The notes: generated from the sequence alone by a model not told the origin. A stretch of 64,000 bases of DNA from Streptomyces sp. NBC_01445 (GCF_035918235.1 NZ_CP109485.1:2790001-2854000), one strand, 5' to 3'. Shown: positions 55,254-64,000, counted from the first letter of the stretch. Numbers and translations: made by a program.

Positions 55254-57080
55254 TTGCGCGAGTTCACCAATCCTCCTCTGGCGTCGGTGCTGCCGGTGGG
55301 CGGCCTGGCCGACGCCGTGTTCGACCATGCCCTCGAGGATCCGCTGCGCGTCGCGCTCGGCCGCAAGGACGACGCGGGCCGCTGGTTCGATGTGACGGCC
55401 GCCGAGTTCCGTGACGAAGTGCTCGGGCTGGCCAAGGGGCTGCTCGCGCAAGGCGTCCGCTTCGGCGACCGCGTCGCGATCATGTCGAGGACCCGCTACG
55501 AGTGGACCCTCTTCGACTTCGCGCTGTGGACGATCGGCGCCCAGGTCGTGCCGATCTACCCGACGGCCTCCGCCGAGCAGGTCTTCTGGACCCTGCACGA
55601 CGCCCAGGTGTCGGCCGCGATGGTGGAGCACGAGGACCACGCGATGACGATCGCCACCGTCATCGACCGTCTGCCCACGCTCAGCCGGATGTGGCAGCTG
55701 GACTCCGATCCCGTGCCCCGACTCATCGAGTCCGGCGCCCACATCGACGACGAGGTGGTGCACCGCCACCGGCGCGCCGTCACCCCCGACTCCGTCGCCA
55801 CGATCATCTACACCTCGGGCACCACGGGCCGCCCCAAGGGCTGCGTCATCAGCCACTCGAACTTCATGTTCGAGTCGGACACGATGGTCAGCCGCTGGGA
55901 GCCGGTGTTCCACTCCAAGCGCGGCGACGAGGCCTCGACCCTGCTGTTCCTGCCGCTCGCGCACGTCTTCGGGCGCATGGTGCAGATCGCCACGATCCGC
56001 GGCGGCGTGAAGCTCGGCCACCAGCCCCAGCTCAATGCGGCGGCCCTGCTGCCCGACCTGCAGTCGTTCCGCCCGACGTTCATCCTCGCCGTGCCGTACA
56101 TCTTCGAGAAGGTCTTCAACGCGGCCCGCCGCAAGGCCGAGAAGGACGGCAAGTCGGGGCCGTTCGACAAGGCCGTCGAGTGCGCCGTCAAGTACGCGGA
56201 CGCACAGGAGGCCAAGGCCTTCGGCACCGGCCCCGGACCGTCCGCGTCGCTGCGCATGCAGCACTCGATCTTCGACAAGCTCGTCTACTCCAAGGTCCGC
56301 GAGGCGATGGGCGGCCGGGTGCGGCACGCCATGTCGGGCGGCTCCGGCATGGACCGCCGCCTGGGCCTGTTCTTCGCGGGCGCCGGCGTCACGATCTACG
56401 AGGGCTACGGGCTCACCGAGTCCACGGCAGCGGCGACCGCGAACCCGCCGGAGCAGACCCGCTACGGCACGGTCGGCCAGGCCATCCCCGGCACGACGGT
56501 CCACATCGCCGACGACGGCGAGATCTGGCTGTACGGCAGCAATGTCTTCCAGGGGTACCTCAACGACCCGAAGTCCACCGACGCCACCCTGCACGACGGC
56601 TGGCTGGCCACCGGCGACCTCGGCTCGCTCGACGAGGACGGCTATCTGACGATCACCGGCCGCAAGAAGGAGATCCTCGTGACCTCCGGCGGCAAGAGCG
56701 TCTCGCCGCAGCAGCTGGAGGAGCGGGTGCGCGACCATCCGCTGGTCGCCCAGTGCATCGTCGTCGGCAACGACCGCCCGTACATCGCCGCGCTCGTCAC
56801 GCTGGAGGCCGAGGCCGTCGAGCACTGGCTGAACATGCGGGGCAAGCCGCCGCTGAAGCCCGCCCAGCTGGTCCACGACCCGGACCTGGAGACCGAGGTG
56901 CGCAGGGCCGTCGTGGCGGCCAACACTCTGGTCTCGCAGGCCGAGTCGATCCGTACGTTCCGGATACTGGCCTACCAGTTCACCGAGGAGCACGGGCTGC
57001 TCACGCCGTCCCTGAAGCTCAAGCGGAAGGCGATCGAGACGGCCTACTCGGAGGAGGTCGAGGCGCTGTACCGGGGCTGA
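55254..57080 (+). CDS. Long-chain acyl-CoA synthetase (AMP-forming)
   Basis: This 608-aa adenylate-forming enzyme has the P-loop motif IIYTSGTTGRPKG (about 180-192), EGYGLTEST, ATGDLGSLDEDGYL, and the hinge/Lys region TGRKKEILVTSGGKSVSP. It activates fatty acids to acyl-CoA. It starts with TTG 6 bases after AAGGAG. It stands alone; the upstream 203-bp gap shows no strong operator that I can see. Confidence 0.9.
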   Translation: MREFTNPPLASVLPVGGLADAVFDHALEDPLRVALGRKDDAGRWFDVTAAEFRDEVLGLAKGLLAQGVRFGDRVAIMSRTRYEWTLFDFALWTIGAQVVPIYPTASAEQVFWTLHDAQVSAAMVEHEDHAMTIATVIDRLPTLSRMWQLDSDPVPRLIESGAHIDDEVVHRHRRAVTPDSVATIIYTSGTTGRPKGCVISHSNFMFESDTMVSRWEPVFHSKRGDEASTLLFLPLAHVFGRMVQIATIRGGVKLGHQPQLNAAALLPDLQSFRPTFILAVPYIFEKVFNAARRKAEKDGKSGPFDKAVECAVKYADAQEAKAFGTGPGPSASLRMQHSIFDKLVYSKVREAMGGRVRHAMSGGSGMDRRLGLFFAGAGVTIYEGYGLTESTAAATANPPEQTRYGTVGQAIPGTTVHIADDGEIWLYGSNVFQGYLNDPKSTDATLHDGWLATGDLGSLDEDGYLTITGRKKEILVTSGGKSVSPQQLEERVRDHPLVAQCIVVGNDRPYIAALVTLEAEAVEHWLNMRGKPPLKPAQLVHDPDLETEVRRAVVAANTLVSQAESIRTFRILAYQFTEEHGLLTPSLKLKRKAIETAYSEEVEALYRG

Positions 57081-57146
57081 TCGCGCGCCGGTACGTTCCC
57101 GACGGTAACCCCGCCACAAGGCCCTGACCCGGCCGCGAACCGTTTC

Positions 57147-57192
57147 TGACGGTTCATCAATTACCGATGCGTCAGTTATTGACGGTTCATCA
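57147..57192. promoter_or_regulatory. 13-bp direct repeats upstream of the ABC importer
   Basis: TGACGGTTCATCA occurs at 57147-57159 and 57180-57192, starts 33 bp apart (about three helical turns). They lie 44-89 bases before the binding-protein start, a probable regulator site. Confidence 0.6.
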
Positions 57193-57235
57193 GGTCGCAC
57201 ACAGAATCACCCTCACTCGACGGAGGGGGCCCATC

Positions 57236-58492
57236 GTGTCGCGAACTGTCCGCGCCATCACCGCCACTGTGGCGGCACTGCTGCTCGCCACCGCCTGCAA
57301 CTCCGCGGCAACCGGCACCTCCCCTGACAGCAAGGGGAGTTCGGTACGCGGAGTGACGGATGACGCCATCAAGGTCGGCGGCATCGTCTCGATGACGACC
57401 GCCAGCGGCTACAGCAAGAAGGACACCGACCTCGGCGCGAAGGCCCGCTTCGCCCGTGCCAACGCGGAGGGCGGGATCAACGGCAGGAAGATCGACTACC
57501 TGGGCGCGGAGGACGACGGCCAGGACCCGGCCAAGAACCTCGCCGCGGCCCGCAAACTCGTCCAGCAGGACAAGGTGTTCGCGATCTCCCCGATGAGCTC
57601 GGTCACCTTCTCCGGCGCCGACTTCCTCCAGAAGCAGAAGGTCCCCACCTTCGGCTGGGGCACGCTCCCGTCCTTCTGCGGACCCACCTACATCTACGGC
57701 TTCGGCGGCTGCATGGTCCCGATGCCCGGCGGCACCATCTCGCAGACCTGGCCCGAGGGCCTCAAGCAGGTCACGCACGGCGCGAAGGGGAAGACCGTCG
57801 CCATCCTCGCCAACGACAACGACGCGGGCACCTTCGCCATCCGCACCTACAAGCAGAGCTTCGCGTCCGCCGGATACAAGGTCACCTACGCCAAGTCGTC
57901 CGTACCCGCGACGTCGGTGCCGAGCGACTGGTCGGCGTACACCAAGGAGATCCTGCGCAGCGACGGCGGCAAGGCACCCGACATCGTCGTCTCCGTCATG
58001 CAGACCCCGTACAACATCGGCCTGTTCACCGCCGTCAAGCGCTCCGGGTACCGCGGCGTCCTCACCGACCCGACCGACTACGACCCGGGGCTCCTCGCCA
58101 AGAGCGCGACGAAGGAGGCGCTCGACGGGGTGCACATCCTGCTGACCTTCGAGCCGTTCGAGACGCGGACGGCGGCGATGAAGCAGTTCAAGGCCGACAT
58201 CAAGAAGGCGTCGGGCGGGAAGGACGTGCCGCTCAACATGCACATGATGACCGGCTACATGTCCGCCGACCTCTTCCTCTCCATCGCGCAGAAGGCCGGC
58301 CGGGACCTCACCGTCGCCTCCTTCCAGAAGGCCGCGGACGGGTTCTCCGACACCGGCACCATGGTCGGCGACCGTGCCCTGCCCAAGGGGCAGAAGGAGT
58401 CGTTCGGCTGCGGCGCCCTGGTCCAGCTCAAGGACGGGGCGTACCACGTCTCGTCACTCTTCAAGTGCTACGAGCCCATCCCGTTCAAGTAG
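57236..58492 (+). CDS. Branched-chain-type ABC transporter substrate-binding lipoprotein
   Basis: This 418-aa class I periplasmic-binding protein (Leu/Ile/Val or amide type) has an N-terminal signal with the lipobox-like LATAC. The body has IKVGGIVSMTT, GGINGRKIDYL, KNLAAARKLVQQD and KTVAILANDNDAGTFA. GTG 57236 follows GGAGGGGG; the longer frame from 57167 lies in the promoter. It feeds the fused permease-ATPase 12 bp downstream. The ligand is unknown. Confidence 0.9.
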   Translation: MSRTVRAITATVAALLLATACNSAATGTSPDSKGSSVRGVTDDAIKVGGIVSMTTASGYSKKDTDLGAKARFARANAEGGINGRKIDYLGAEDDGQDPAKNLAAARKLVQQDKVFAISPMSSVTFSGADFLQKQKVPTFGWGTLPSFCGPTYIYGFGGCMVPMPGGTISQTWPEGLKQVTHGAKGKTVAILANDNDAGTFAIRTYKQSFASAGYKVTYAKSSVPATSVPSDWSAYTKEILRSDGGKAPDIVVSVMQTPYNIGLFTAVKRSGYRGVLTDPTDYDPGLLAKSATKEALDGVHILLTFEPFETRTAAMKQFKADIKKASGGKDVPLNMHMMTGYMSADLFLSIAQKAGRDLTVASFQKAADGFSDTGTMVGDRALPKGQKESFGCGALVQLKDGAYHVSSLFKCYEPIPFK

Positions 58493-58504
58493 GGGGCGCC
58501 CCGC

Positions 58505-61228
58505 ATGTCCGACCTGCTGGCCTTCGTGCTGAGCGGGCTCGTGTCGGGTGCGCTGTACGCGCTCCTCGCCACCGGCCTCGTCCTGTCCTACTCGGCCTCC
58601 GGCCTCTTCAACTTCGCCCATGGCGCCACCGCTTACCTGTGCGCGCTCACCTTCTACGAGCTCCACTCCGGCCTCGGCTGGCCCGCCGTGCCGACCGCGC
58701 TCCTCCTCGTGTGTGTCGCATCTCCCCTGCTGGGCTGGGGACTTGACCGGCTGATGTTCCGCAAGCTGGCGCGCGTCGGCGAGACAGCGCAGATCGTCGC
58801 GACCATCGGACTGCTCGTGGCGCTGCCCGCGCTCGGCCTGTGGGTGGTGGAACTGCTCGACGACGCGGGCGTGTCCGTCAAGCCCGCCGAGAACCAGTTC
58901 GGGCTGCCGGGCGTCGGCCCCAGCCCCGCGAAGAACTGGCAGCTGATGGACGGCGTCGGCATCGACTCCGACCAGCTGATCACGTGGGTGGCGACCGCCG
59001 CGGTCGCGCTCGGCCTGTGGATCCTGATGCGCCACACCACCCTCGGCCTGCGCCTGCGGGCCGCCGTCGACAACCGCTCACTCGTCGAACTGCGCGGCAT
59101 GAGCGCCGACCGGCTCTCCACCGTGGCGTGGATGCTGTCGTCCGGCCTCGCGGGCCTCGCCGGCGTCCTCGCCACACCACTGCTCGGCCTGTCCGCCCAC
59201 GACTTCACGCTGTTCCTGTTCGTGTCGGCTACCGCAGCGGTCCTCGGGCGCTTCGCGTCCGTGCCCCTCGCGTTCGCGGGCGGACTCGGCCTCGGCGTCC
59301 TGCAGAACCTCGTCGCCGGCTACTCGTCCTTCGCCGAACGCATCACGGGGTTCCGTACCGCGGTCCCGTTCCTGATCCTCTTCGCCGGACTGCTGCTGCT
59401 CACCCGGCGACAGCGCACGGCGGGGACGGCTGCCGCCGACGCGCCGCCCGTCGACTACCTCGCGGGCCGCCCCTGGACACGGAAGTGGGGGCCATGGGCG
59501 GTGGCCGCCGTGCTGCTCGCGGCCTCCTTCTACACGGTGACGACCCCGTTCTGGAGCGGCATCCTCGCCCAGGGCCTCGCCCTCTCCCTGGTCTTCGTCT
59601 CCTTCACCGTCGTGACGGGGCTCGGCGCGATGGTGTCCCTCGCGCAGGCCACGTTCGTGACCGGCGCGGCGCTCGTGGCCGGGCTCCTGATGAGCCACGG
59701 CTGGCCGTTCATCGCGGCGGCTCTCGCCGGCACCTGCGTAGCGGCCCTCCTCGGAGCGCTCGTCGCGCTGCCTGCGCTACGCCTCGGCGGCCGCACCCTC
59801 GCCCTCGCCACGCTCGCCCTCGCCTTCCTCGCCGACCAAGTCCTCTTCCAGATGGGCTGGTTGAGGAACGGCGACACCGGCTGGGAGATCCCGCGCCCCG
59901 TCTTCGGACCCGTCGACCTGAGCGACGACCGGGCGATGGGCGTCGCGATGGTCGTCCTGTGCGCGGCCGTCGTGGCCGCCCTCGGCGCACTGCGGAACTC
60001 CCCCTCGGGCCGCGCCATGCTCGCCGTGCGCTCGGCGCCCGCCGCCGCGATGGCTTCCGGCGTCTCCGTCGTCCGCACCAAACTCCTCCTCTTCACCCTC
60101 TCGGCCGGTCTCGCGGGCTTCGGGGGCGTGATGTACGCGTCGTACAACACCCGTATCACCGCTACCGACTTCACCGCGATGACGGGCCTGATCTGGCTCG
60201 CGGTCGTCGTCGCGGCGGGGGTACGGCGCCCGCAGTTCGCGGTCGTCGCGGGCCTCGTCTACGCGATCGTGCCGCACCTCGTCGCGGACTACGTCACGGA
60301 CTCCGTCCATCTGCCGGTCGTCCTGTTCGGCCTGGCGGGCCTCGCACTCGCCAACGACCCGGACGGGTACTGCGCGGCGATCTCCGTACGACGCCACAGG
60401 CGCAGGAGCACGAAGCCGGGGGCGGGAGTCCCTGTCGTCGAAGCAGCGAGCCGGACACCGGCCCCTCCGCCCGGCAGCGGCGCCCCACCGGTACTCGAAC
60501 TGCGCGGCCTGCACGCCGGATACGACGGCGCGCCCGTCCTGCACGGGGTCGGCATCGCCGTCCACCCCGGCGAGATCGTCGCCCTCCTCGGCCCCAACGG
60601 CGCCGGGAAGTCCACGACGTGCCGTACCGCCGCCGGACTCCTCACACCTCTGCGGGGGCAGGTCTACGTCGCCGGGCGGGACGTCACACGCGAGGGCCCC
60701 GTCCGCCGGGCGCGGGCCGGCGTACTCCTCGCCCCCGAAGGACGCGGCATCTTCCCGGCCCTCACCATCGAGGAGAACCTCACCCTGCACCTCCCCGACA
60801 AGCACGCGCGCGAGGCCGTGTACGAGCGCTTCGCCGGGCTCGCCGCCCGCCGCGACGTCACCGCGGGCGCACTCTCCGGCGGTGAACAGCAGCTGCTCGC
60901 CCTCGCCCCGCTCCTCCAGGAGCCGCCCCGCGTCCTCATCGCCGACGAGCCGTCCCTCGGTCTCGCGCCGCGCATCGTCGAGGACGTCTTCCGGCTGCTC
61001 ACCGAACTCCGCGACGCCGGAACGGGGTTGCTCCTCGTCGAGGAGAAGGCCACCGAGATCCTCGGCGTCGCGGACACCGTCGCGTACCTCGACCGGGGCC
61101 GCGTCTCGTGGTGCGGCCCGCGCGCCGAGGTGCGGGCCGACCGGCTCACCGAGGCCTACCTGGGTCTCGCCGCGAGCGGACCGGACACGGCACAGGACGC
61201 GGAAGAAGAAGGGGCGGTGCGGCCATGA
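58505..61228 (+). CDS. Fused branched-chain-type ABC transporter: LivH-LivM-LivF
   Basis: This 907-aa protein joins three usually separate parts. Residues 1-300 are a LivH permease (NFAHGATAYLCAL, AERITGFRTAVP). Residues 330-640 are a LivM permease (TGLGAMVSLAQATFV, ASGVSVVRTKLLLFTLSAGLAGFGG). After a basic, Pro-rich linker (about 635-665), residues 665-890 are a LivF ATPase with GPNGAGKST (about 695-703), ALSGGEQQ and VLIADEPSLGL. It pairs with the separate LivG ATPase, whose start overlaps its stop (ATGA). Confidence 0.9.
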   Translation: MSDLLAFVLSGLVSGALYALLATGLVLSYSASGLFNFAHGATAYLCALTFYELHSGLGWPAVPTALLLVCVASPLLGWGLDRLMFRKLARVGETAQIVATIGLLVALPALGLWVVELLDDAGVSVKPAENQFGLPGVGPSPAKNWQLMDGVGIDSDQLITWVATAAVALGLWILMRHTTLGLRLRAAVDNRSLVELRGMSADRLSTVAWMLSSGLAGLAGVLATPLLGLSAHDFTLFLFVSATAAVLGRFASVPLAFAGGLGLGVLQNLVAGYSSFAERITGFRTAVPFLILFAGLLLLTRRQRTAGTAAADAPPVDYLAGRPWTRKWGPWAVAAVLLAASFYTVTTPFWSGILAQGLALSLVFVSFTVVTGLGAMVSLAQATFVTGAALVAGLLMSHGWPFIAAALAGTCVAALLGALVALPALRLGGRTLALATLALAFLADQVLFQMGWLRNGDTGWEIPRPVFGPVDLSDDRAMGVAMVVLCAAVVAALGALRNSPSGRAMLAVRSAPAAAMASGVSVVRTKLLLFTLSAGLAGFGGVMYASYNTRITATDFTAMTGLIWLAVVVAAGVRRPQFAVVAGLVYAIVPHLVADYVTDSVHLPVVLFGLAGLALANDPDGYCAAISVRRHRRRSTKPGAGVPVVEAASRTPAPPPGSGAPPVLELRGLHAGYDGAPVLHGVGIAVHPGEIVALLGPNGAGKSTTCRTAAGLLTPLRGQVYVAGRDVTREGPVRRARAGVLLAPEGRGIFPALTIEENLTLHLPDKHAREAVYERFAGLAARRDVTAGALSGGEQQLLALAPLLQEPPRVLIADEPSLGLAPRIVEDVFRLLTELRDAGTGLLLVEEKATEILGVADTVAYLDRGRVSWCGPRAEVRADRLTEAYLGLAASGPDTAQDAEEEGAVRP

Positions 61229-62010
61229 GCGGGACCATGGAGGGACCCGTGCTCGAAGCCGCCGGGGTCGGCGTCCGGTTCGGCGGGATCCGCGCGCTCG
61301 CAGGGGTCGGCCTGACGCTGCGCCCCGGCGAGGTGTGCGGGCTCATCGGCCCGAACGGCGCGGGCAAGACCACGTTCTTCGACGTCGTCTCCGGGATCCG
61401 GCGCCCCGACGAGGGCCGCGTCCTGCTGGACGGCGAGGACATCACGCGCCGCTCACCCGTGTGGCGGGCCCGTCACGGGATGCGCCGCACGTTCCAGCGC
61501 CAGCAGCTCTTCGGCCAGCTCACGGTCGCGGACAACCTGCTGGTGGCGCAGGAGTGGCGGGGCGGCGGAGGCGGGCTGGCCGCCGACCTGCTGGCGGCGC
61601 CCCCCAGACGGACGTACGAGCGCCGACGCCGCGAGCAGGGGGCGTCGATGCTGCGCGCGTGTGGCCTCGACGCGCTGGCCGGGGAGTACGCGGGGGCGCT
61701 CCCCGTGGGCCAGGCACGCATGGTGGAACTGGCCAGGGCGGGGGTTGAGGGGGCGCGGGTGGTGCTGCTCGACGAGCCCGCCTCCGGGATGACAGATGAT
61801 GAAATCTGTCAGCTGAAAACTGTCATCCGTCATCTGTCGGACCAACAGGGCTGCGCCGTGCTCCTCGTCGAGCACAACGTCGCCTTCGTCATGGACCTGT
61901 GCTCCCGCATAGTCGTCCTCGACCTCGGAACCGTGCTGGCCGAGGGGACGCCGGCGGCGGTTCGCGCCGACCCGGCCGTGCGGGACGCCTATCTCGGTTC
62001 GGCCGGGTGA
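61225..62010 (+). CDS. Branched-chain-type ABC transporter ATP-binding protein (LivG type)
   Basis: This 261-aa ATPase has Walker A GPNGAGKTT (about 42-50), a LivG-type RTFQRQQLFGQLTV Q-loop, an altered signature LPVGQARMVELA (usual LSYGQ), Walker B VVLLDEPASGM and a switch His in LLVEHNVAFVMDLC. It completes the importer with the LivHMF fusion. Codons 190-204 use A/T in the third position in 9 of 15 cases, unlike the rest of the gene, and carry nested palindromes. Confidence 0.92.
   Translation: MSGTMEGPVLEAAGVGVRFGGIRALAGVGLTLRPGEVCGLIGPNGAGKTTFFDVVSGIRRPDEGRVLLDGEDITRRSPVWRARHGMRRTFQRQQLFGQLTVADNLLVAQEWRGGGGGLAADLLAAPPRRTYERRRREQGASMLRACGLDALAGEYAGALPVGQARMVELARAGVEGARVVLLDEPASGMTDDEICQLKTVIRHLSDQQGCAVLLVEHNVAFVMDLCSRIVVLDLGTVLAEGTPAAVRADPAVRDAYLGSAG
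61787..61838. repeat. Nested palindromes inside livG
   Basis: TGACAGAT-N6-ATCTGTCA (61790-61811) is a perfect inverted repeat. GGATGACAG (61787-61795) is the inverse of CTGTCATCC (61820-61828), and GACAGATGA (61791-61799) of TCATCTGTC (61830-61838). The segment is locally AT-rich for this genome. Confidence 0.85.
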
Positions 62011-62117
62011 GCGGGGCCCGGGGCGCCCCTGTGAACACGACGTGAACGGGAATGCGTCCCGGGCCGTGATCGTTGACGATGGGAGTACCAACCGACAACG
62101 CGAAGGATCGAGAGCTC

Positions 62118-62951
62118 GTGAGCAAGGTCCCCCCGATCATCCTGAACAACGGCGTCGAGATGCCCCAGCTCGGTTTCGGCGTCTGGCAGGTGCCGGACGC
62201 CGAGGCCGAGAAGGCTGTCGCGACGGCCCTGGAGGCCGGGTACCGCAGCATCGACACCGCCGCGATCTACGGCAACGAGGAGGGCACCGGCAAGGCCATC
62301 GCCGCCTCCGGCATCGCCCGCGAGAAGCTCTTCGTCACCACGAAGCTGTGGAACGCCGACCAGGGCTACGACGCGACGCTGCGTGCCTTCGACGCCTCCC
62401 TCGACAAGCTGGGTCTCGACTACCTCGATCTGTATCTGATCCACTGGCCGCTGCCCTCGAAGGACAGCTACGTCGACACGTACAAGGCCTTCGAGAAGAT
62501 CTACGCGGACGGCCGCGCCAAGGCGATCGGTGTCTCCAACTTCCTTCCGGAGCACCTGGAGCGCCTCCTCGGCGAGACGTCGATCATCCCGGCGGTCAAC
62601 CAGATCGAGCTGCACCCGCACCTCCAGCAGCGCGCCGCGCGTGAGTTCCACGCGGAGCAGGGCATCGCCACGGAGGCCTGGTCGCCGCTGGGTCAGGGCA
62701 AGGGCCTTCTGGAGGTCCCCGCGATCGTCGCGATCGCCCAGAAGCACGGGCGTACGCCGGCTCAGATCGTGCTGCGCTGGCACGTCCAGCTCGGCAATGT
62801 CGTGATCCCCAAGTCCGTGACGCCGTCGCGGATCGTGGAGAACATCGACGTGTTCGGCTTCGAGCTGGACGTCGAGGACATCGCCGCGATCAGCGCGCTG
62901 AACGAGGACCGTCGCCTGGGTCCCGACCCGGCGACGTTCGACATGGCCTGA
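62118..62951 (+). CDS. Aldo/keto reductase
   Basis: This 277-aa NADPH-dependent TIM barrel has the catalytic tetrad: Asp and Tyr in DTAAIYGNE, Lys in TTKLWN, and His in LIHWPLP. IPKSVTPSRIVENIDVF is the cofactor-binding signature. It is close to the 2,5-diketo-gluconate-reductase type. GTG 62118 gives the family's usual start (SKVPPIILNNG); ATGs at 62073 and 62079 would add 13-15 residues. It stands alone after the ABC genes. Confidence 0.9.
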   Translation: MSKVPPIILNNGVEMPQLGFGVWQVPDAEAEKAVATALEAGYRSIDTAAIYGNEEGTGKAIAASGIAREKLFVTTKLWNADQGYDATLRAFDASLDKLGLDYLDLYLIHWPLPSKDSYVDTYKAFEKIYADGRAKAIGVSNFLPEHLERLLGETSIIPAVNQIELHPHLQQRAAREFHAEQGIATEAWSPLGQGKGLLEVPAIVAIAQKHGRTPAQIVLRWHVQLGNVVIPKSVTPSRIVENIDVFGFELDVEDIAAISALNEDRRLGPDPATFDMA

Positions 62952-62972
62952 TCGCTCCACGCGTACGGCACT

Positions 62973-63006
62973 GTGTGCCCCGTCTCCGTCCGGAGGCGGG
63001 GCACAC
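62973..63006. terminator. Terminator between the reductase and WYL regulator genes
   Basis: A 15-bp stem with one G-T pair (GTGTGCCCCGTCTCC at 62973-62987 with 62992-63006) and a GTCC loop lies between converging genes. Confidence 0.85.
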
Positions 63007-63023
63007 GTGTGTGAGGCCTTGGT

Positions 63024-63986
63024 TCAGGTGTAGAGGACGGCCAGCGCCTCGACCGTGGCCCGGATGCGGTGGCGCAGCTCGGCCGGTTCCAGGACCTCGA
63101 TGCCGGCGCCGAGGCGCAGGAACTCGTCGTGGGCGTGGTCGACGGACTCGATGGGGACGACCGCCCTGGTCCAGCCGTCGGGTTCCGGGCGGGCGGTGGC
63201 GTGCGCCGCTTCGCGCAGGGCGGGGCCCGGCAGCCGGTCGGCTGCGCCCGGGGCCAGGCGTACGACGGCGTCGCCGCTGTGCAGGCGGCCGTGGAAGTCG
63301 TCCTGGTAGCCGCGCCAGTACGCGGCGAGCTCGAAGTCCGCCGGCGGCTCGAACTGCTCGTCGCCGACGTGGAGTTGGAGGATCTGGTCGACGCGGTAGG
63401 TCCGGGGGTCTCCCGTTCCGGCGGAGGCGATCACGTACCAGCGGCCCGCCTTCAGGACGAGTCCGTACGGTTCGAGGCGGCGTTCGACATCGGTGGGTGC
63501 GCGCCAGCGCCGGTAGCGGACGTGCAGGACGCGGCTGTTCCAGACGGCGGTGGCGACGGCCGGGAGGTGGGGGACGTCGTCCTCGTCGGCGTACCAGCCG
63601 GGGGCGTCGAGGTGGAAGCGGGCGCTGATGCGTTCGGAATGGGCGCGCAGTTCGGCGGGGAGCGCGGCGCGCACCTTGAGCTGGGCGGCGGCGAGTACGG
63701 GGCCGAGGCCGAGTTCGGCGGCGGGTCCGGGTGCTCCGGCGAGGAAGAGGGCTTCGGCCTCGTCGGTGGTGAGGCCGGTGAGGCGGGTGCGGTATCCGTC
63801 GATGAGCCGGTATCCGCCGGCGTGCCCGGCGTCGCCGTAGAGCGGTACGCCGGCTGCGTGCAGGGAGTCGATGTCTCGGTACACGGTGCGTACGGAGACA
63901 TCGAGGGCGGCGGCGAGCTGGGCGGCGGTCATCCGGCCGCGGGCCTGGAGCAACAGCAGGACGGACACCAGTCGGCTGGACTTCAC
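63024..63986 (-). CDS. YafY-type HTH regulator with WYL domain
   Basis: This 320-aa regulator has an N-terminal HTH_11 (about 1-60; RGRMTAAQLAAALDVSVRTVYRDI) and a WYL ligand domain with RRLEPYGLVLKAGRWYVIA (variant of WYL), followed by a WCX-like C-terminal part. Such proteins sense nucleotides or other small molecules. The start may be GTG 63986 (VKSSRLVS) or GTG 63992; the promoter is cut by the window edge. Confidence 0.88.
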   Translation of the reverse strand: MKSSRLVSVLLLLQARGRMTAAQLAAALDVSVRTVYRDIDSLHAAGVPLYGDAGHAGGYRLIDGYRTRLTGLTTDEAEALFLAGAPGPAAELGLGPVLAAAQLKVRAALPAELRAHSERISARFHLDAPGWYADEDDVPHLPAVATAVWNSRVLHVRYRRWRAPTDVERRLEPYGLVLKAGRWYVIASAGTGDPRTYRVDQILQLHVGDEQFEPPADFELAAYWRGYQDDFHGRLHSGDAVVRLAPGAADRLPGPALREAAHATARPEPDGWTRAVVPIESVDHAHDEFLRLGAGIEVLEPAELRHRIRATVEALAVLYT

Positions 63987-64000
63987 TGACACAGGATGTC

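Overview
The window is very GC-rich, uses G/C-ending codons almost throughout and GTG/TTG starts often, has stop-start ATGA couplings, and carries small dispersed repeats typical of the genus. All of this points to a Streptomyces chromosome. The content is metabolic and regulatory. I see no phage genes, integrase, transposase, CRISPR array or rRNA; one tRNA-Leu(GAG) lies near the left edge.

Layout. (1) 0-2.2 kb: membrane proteins and the tRNA. (2) 2.2-14.2 kb: an oxalate cluster. An aldehyde dehydrogenase and a second sucCD pair run leftward. A ThDP decarboxylase, formyl-CoA:oxalate CoA-transferase (frc), an NDP-forming acyl-CoA synthetase and two oxalate/formate-type MFS carriers run rightward from the shared control region. 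(3) 14.2-22.5 kb: a leftward, translationally coupled ebo-type operon (eboA, eboB, eboC, eboE, eboF, a TIM-barrel isomerase and an inositol-phosphate-synthase-like enzyme in place of the usual dehydroquinate-synthase-like EboD), followed by a Tat-exported TIM-barrel protein. (4) 22.6-33.9 kb: a sugar locus with a ROK regulator, an Rbs-type ABC importer, a Gfo/Idh/MocA dehydrogenase, a TIM-barrel isomerase, a secreted glucose/sorbosone-dehydrogenase-like protein and a ThuA plus 3-keto-glycoside-hydrolase lipoprotein. (5) 34-37.2 kb: LtrA, a GntR/FCD regulator and a KAS III homologue. (6) 37.3-45.5 kb: a third OFA carrier with a 45-aa partner; divergent from it, a PanE-family reductase coupled to an NAD-dependent formate dehydrogenase (catalytic subunit, NuoE-NuoF fusion, Fe-S subunit) and fdhD. 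(7) 45.6-57 kb: MarR with a quinone oxidoreductase, a sialidase, a beta-propeller protein, a BASS-type carrier with LysR, Lrp with an MFS exporter, and an acyl-CoA ligase. (8) 57.2-64 kb: a branched-chain-type ABC importer whose two permeases and one ATPase are fused, an aldo/keto reductase and a WYL regulator.

Regions 2, 5 and 6 look like one physiological unit: oxalate uptake, activation by Frc, decarboxylation to formyl-CoA, and oxidation of formate to CO2 with NADH. A branch in which the PanE-like enzyme reduces oxalyl-CoA to glyoxylate is plausible. A shared motif (core TACAGT, often preceded by ATTG) occurs in the sucC/oxc promoter, in the oxlT/panE promoter and upstream of the GntR gene, which suggests that this regulator joins two loci about 30 kb apart.

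The points I find most unusual are the ebo-like operon with a swapped cyclitol synthase, the split and order-permuted formate dehydrogenase alpha chain, the PanE/formate dehydrogenase coupling, dispersed repeats inserted in frame in coding sequences, and a palindrome-rich, low-GC patch inside livG.
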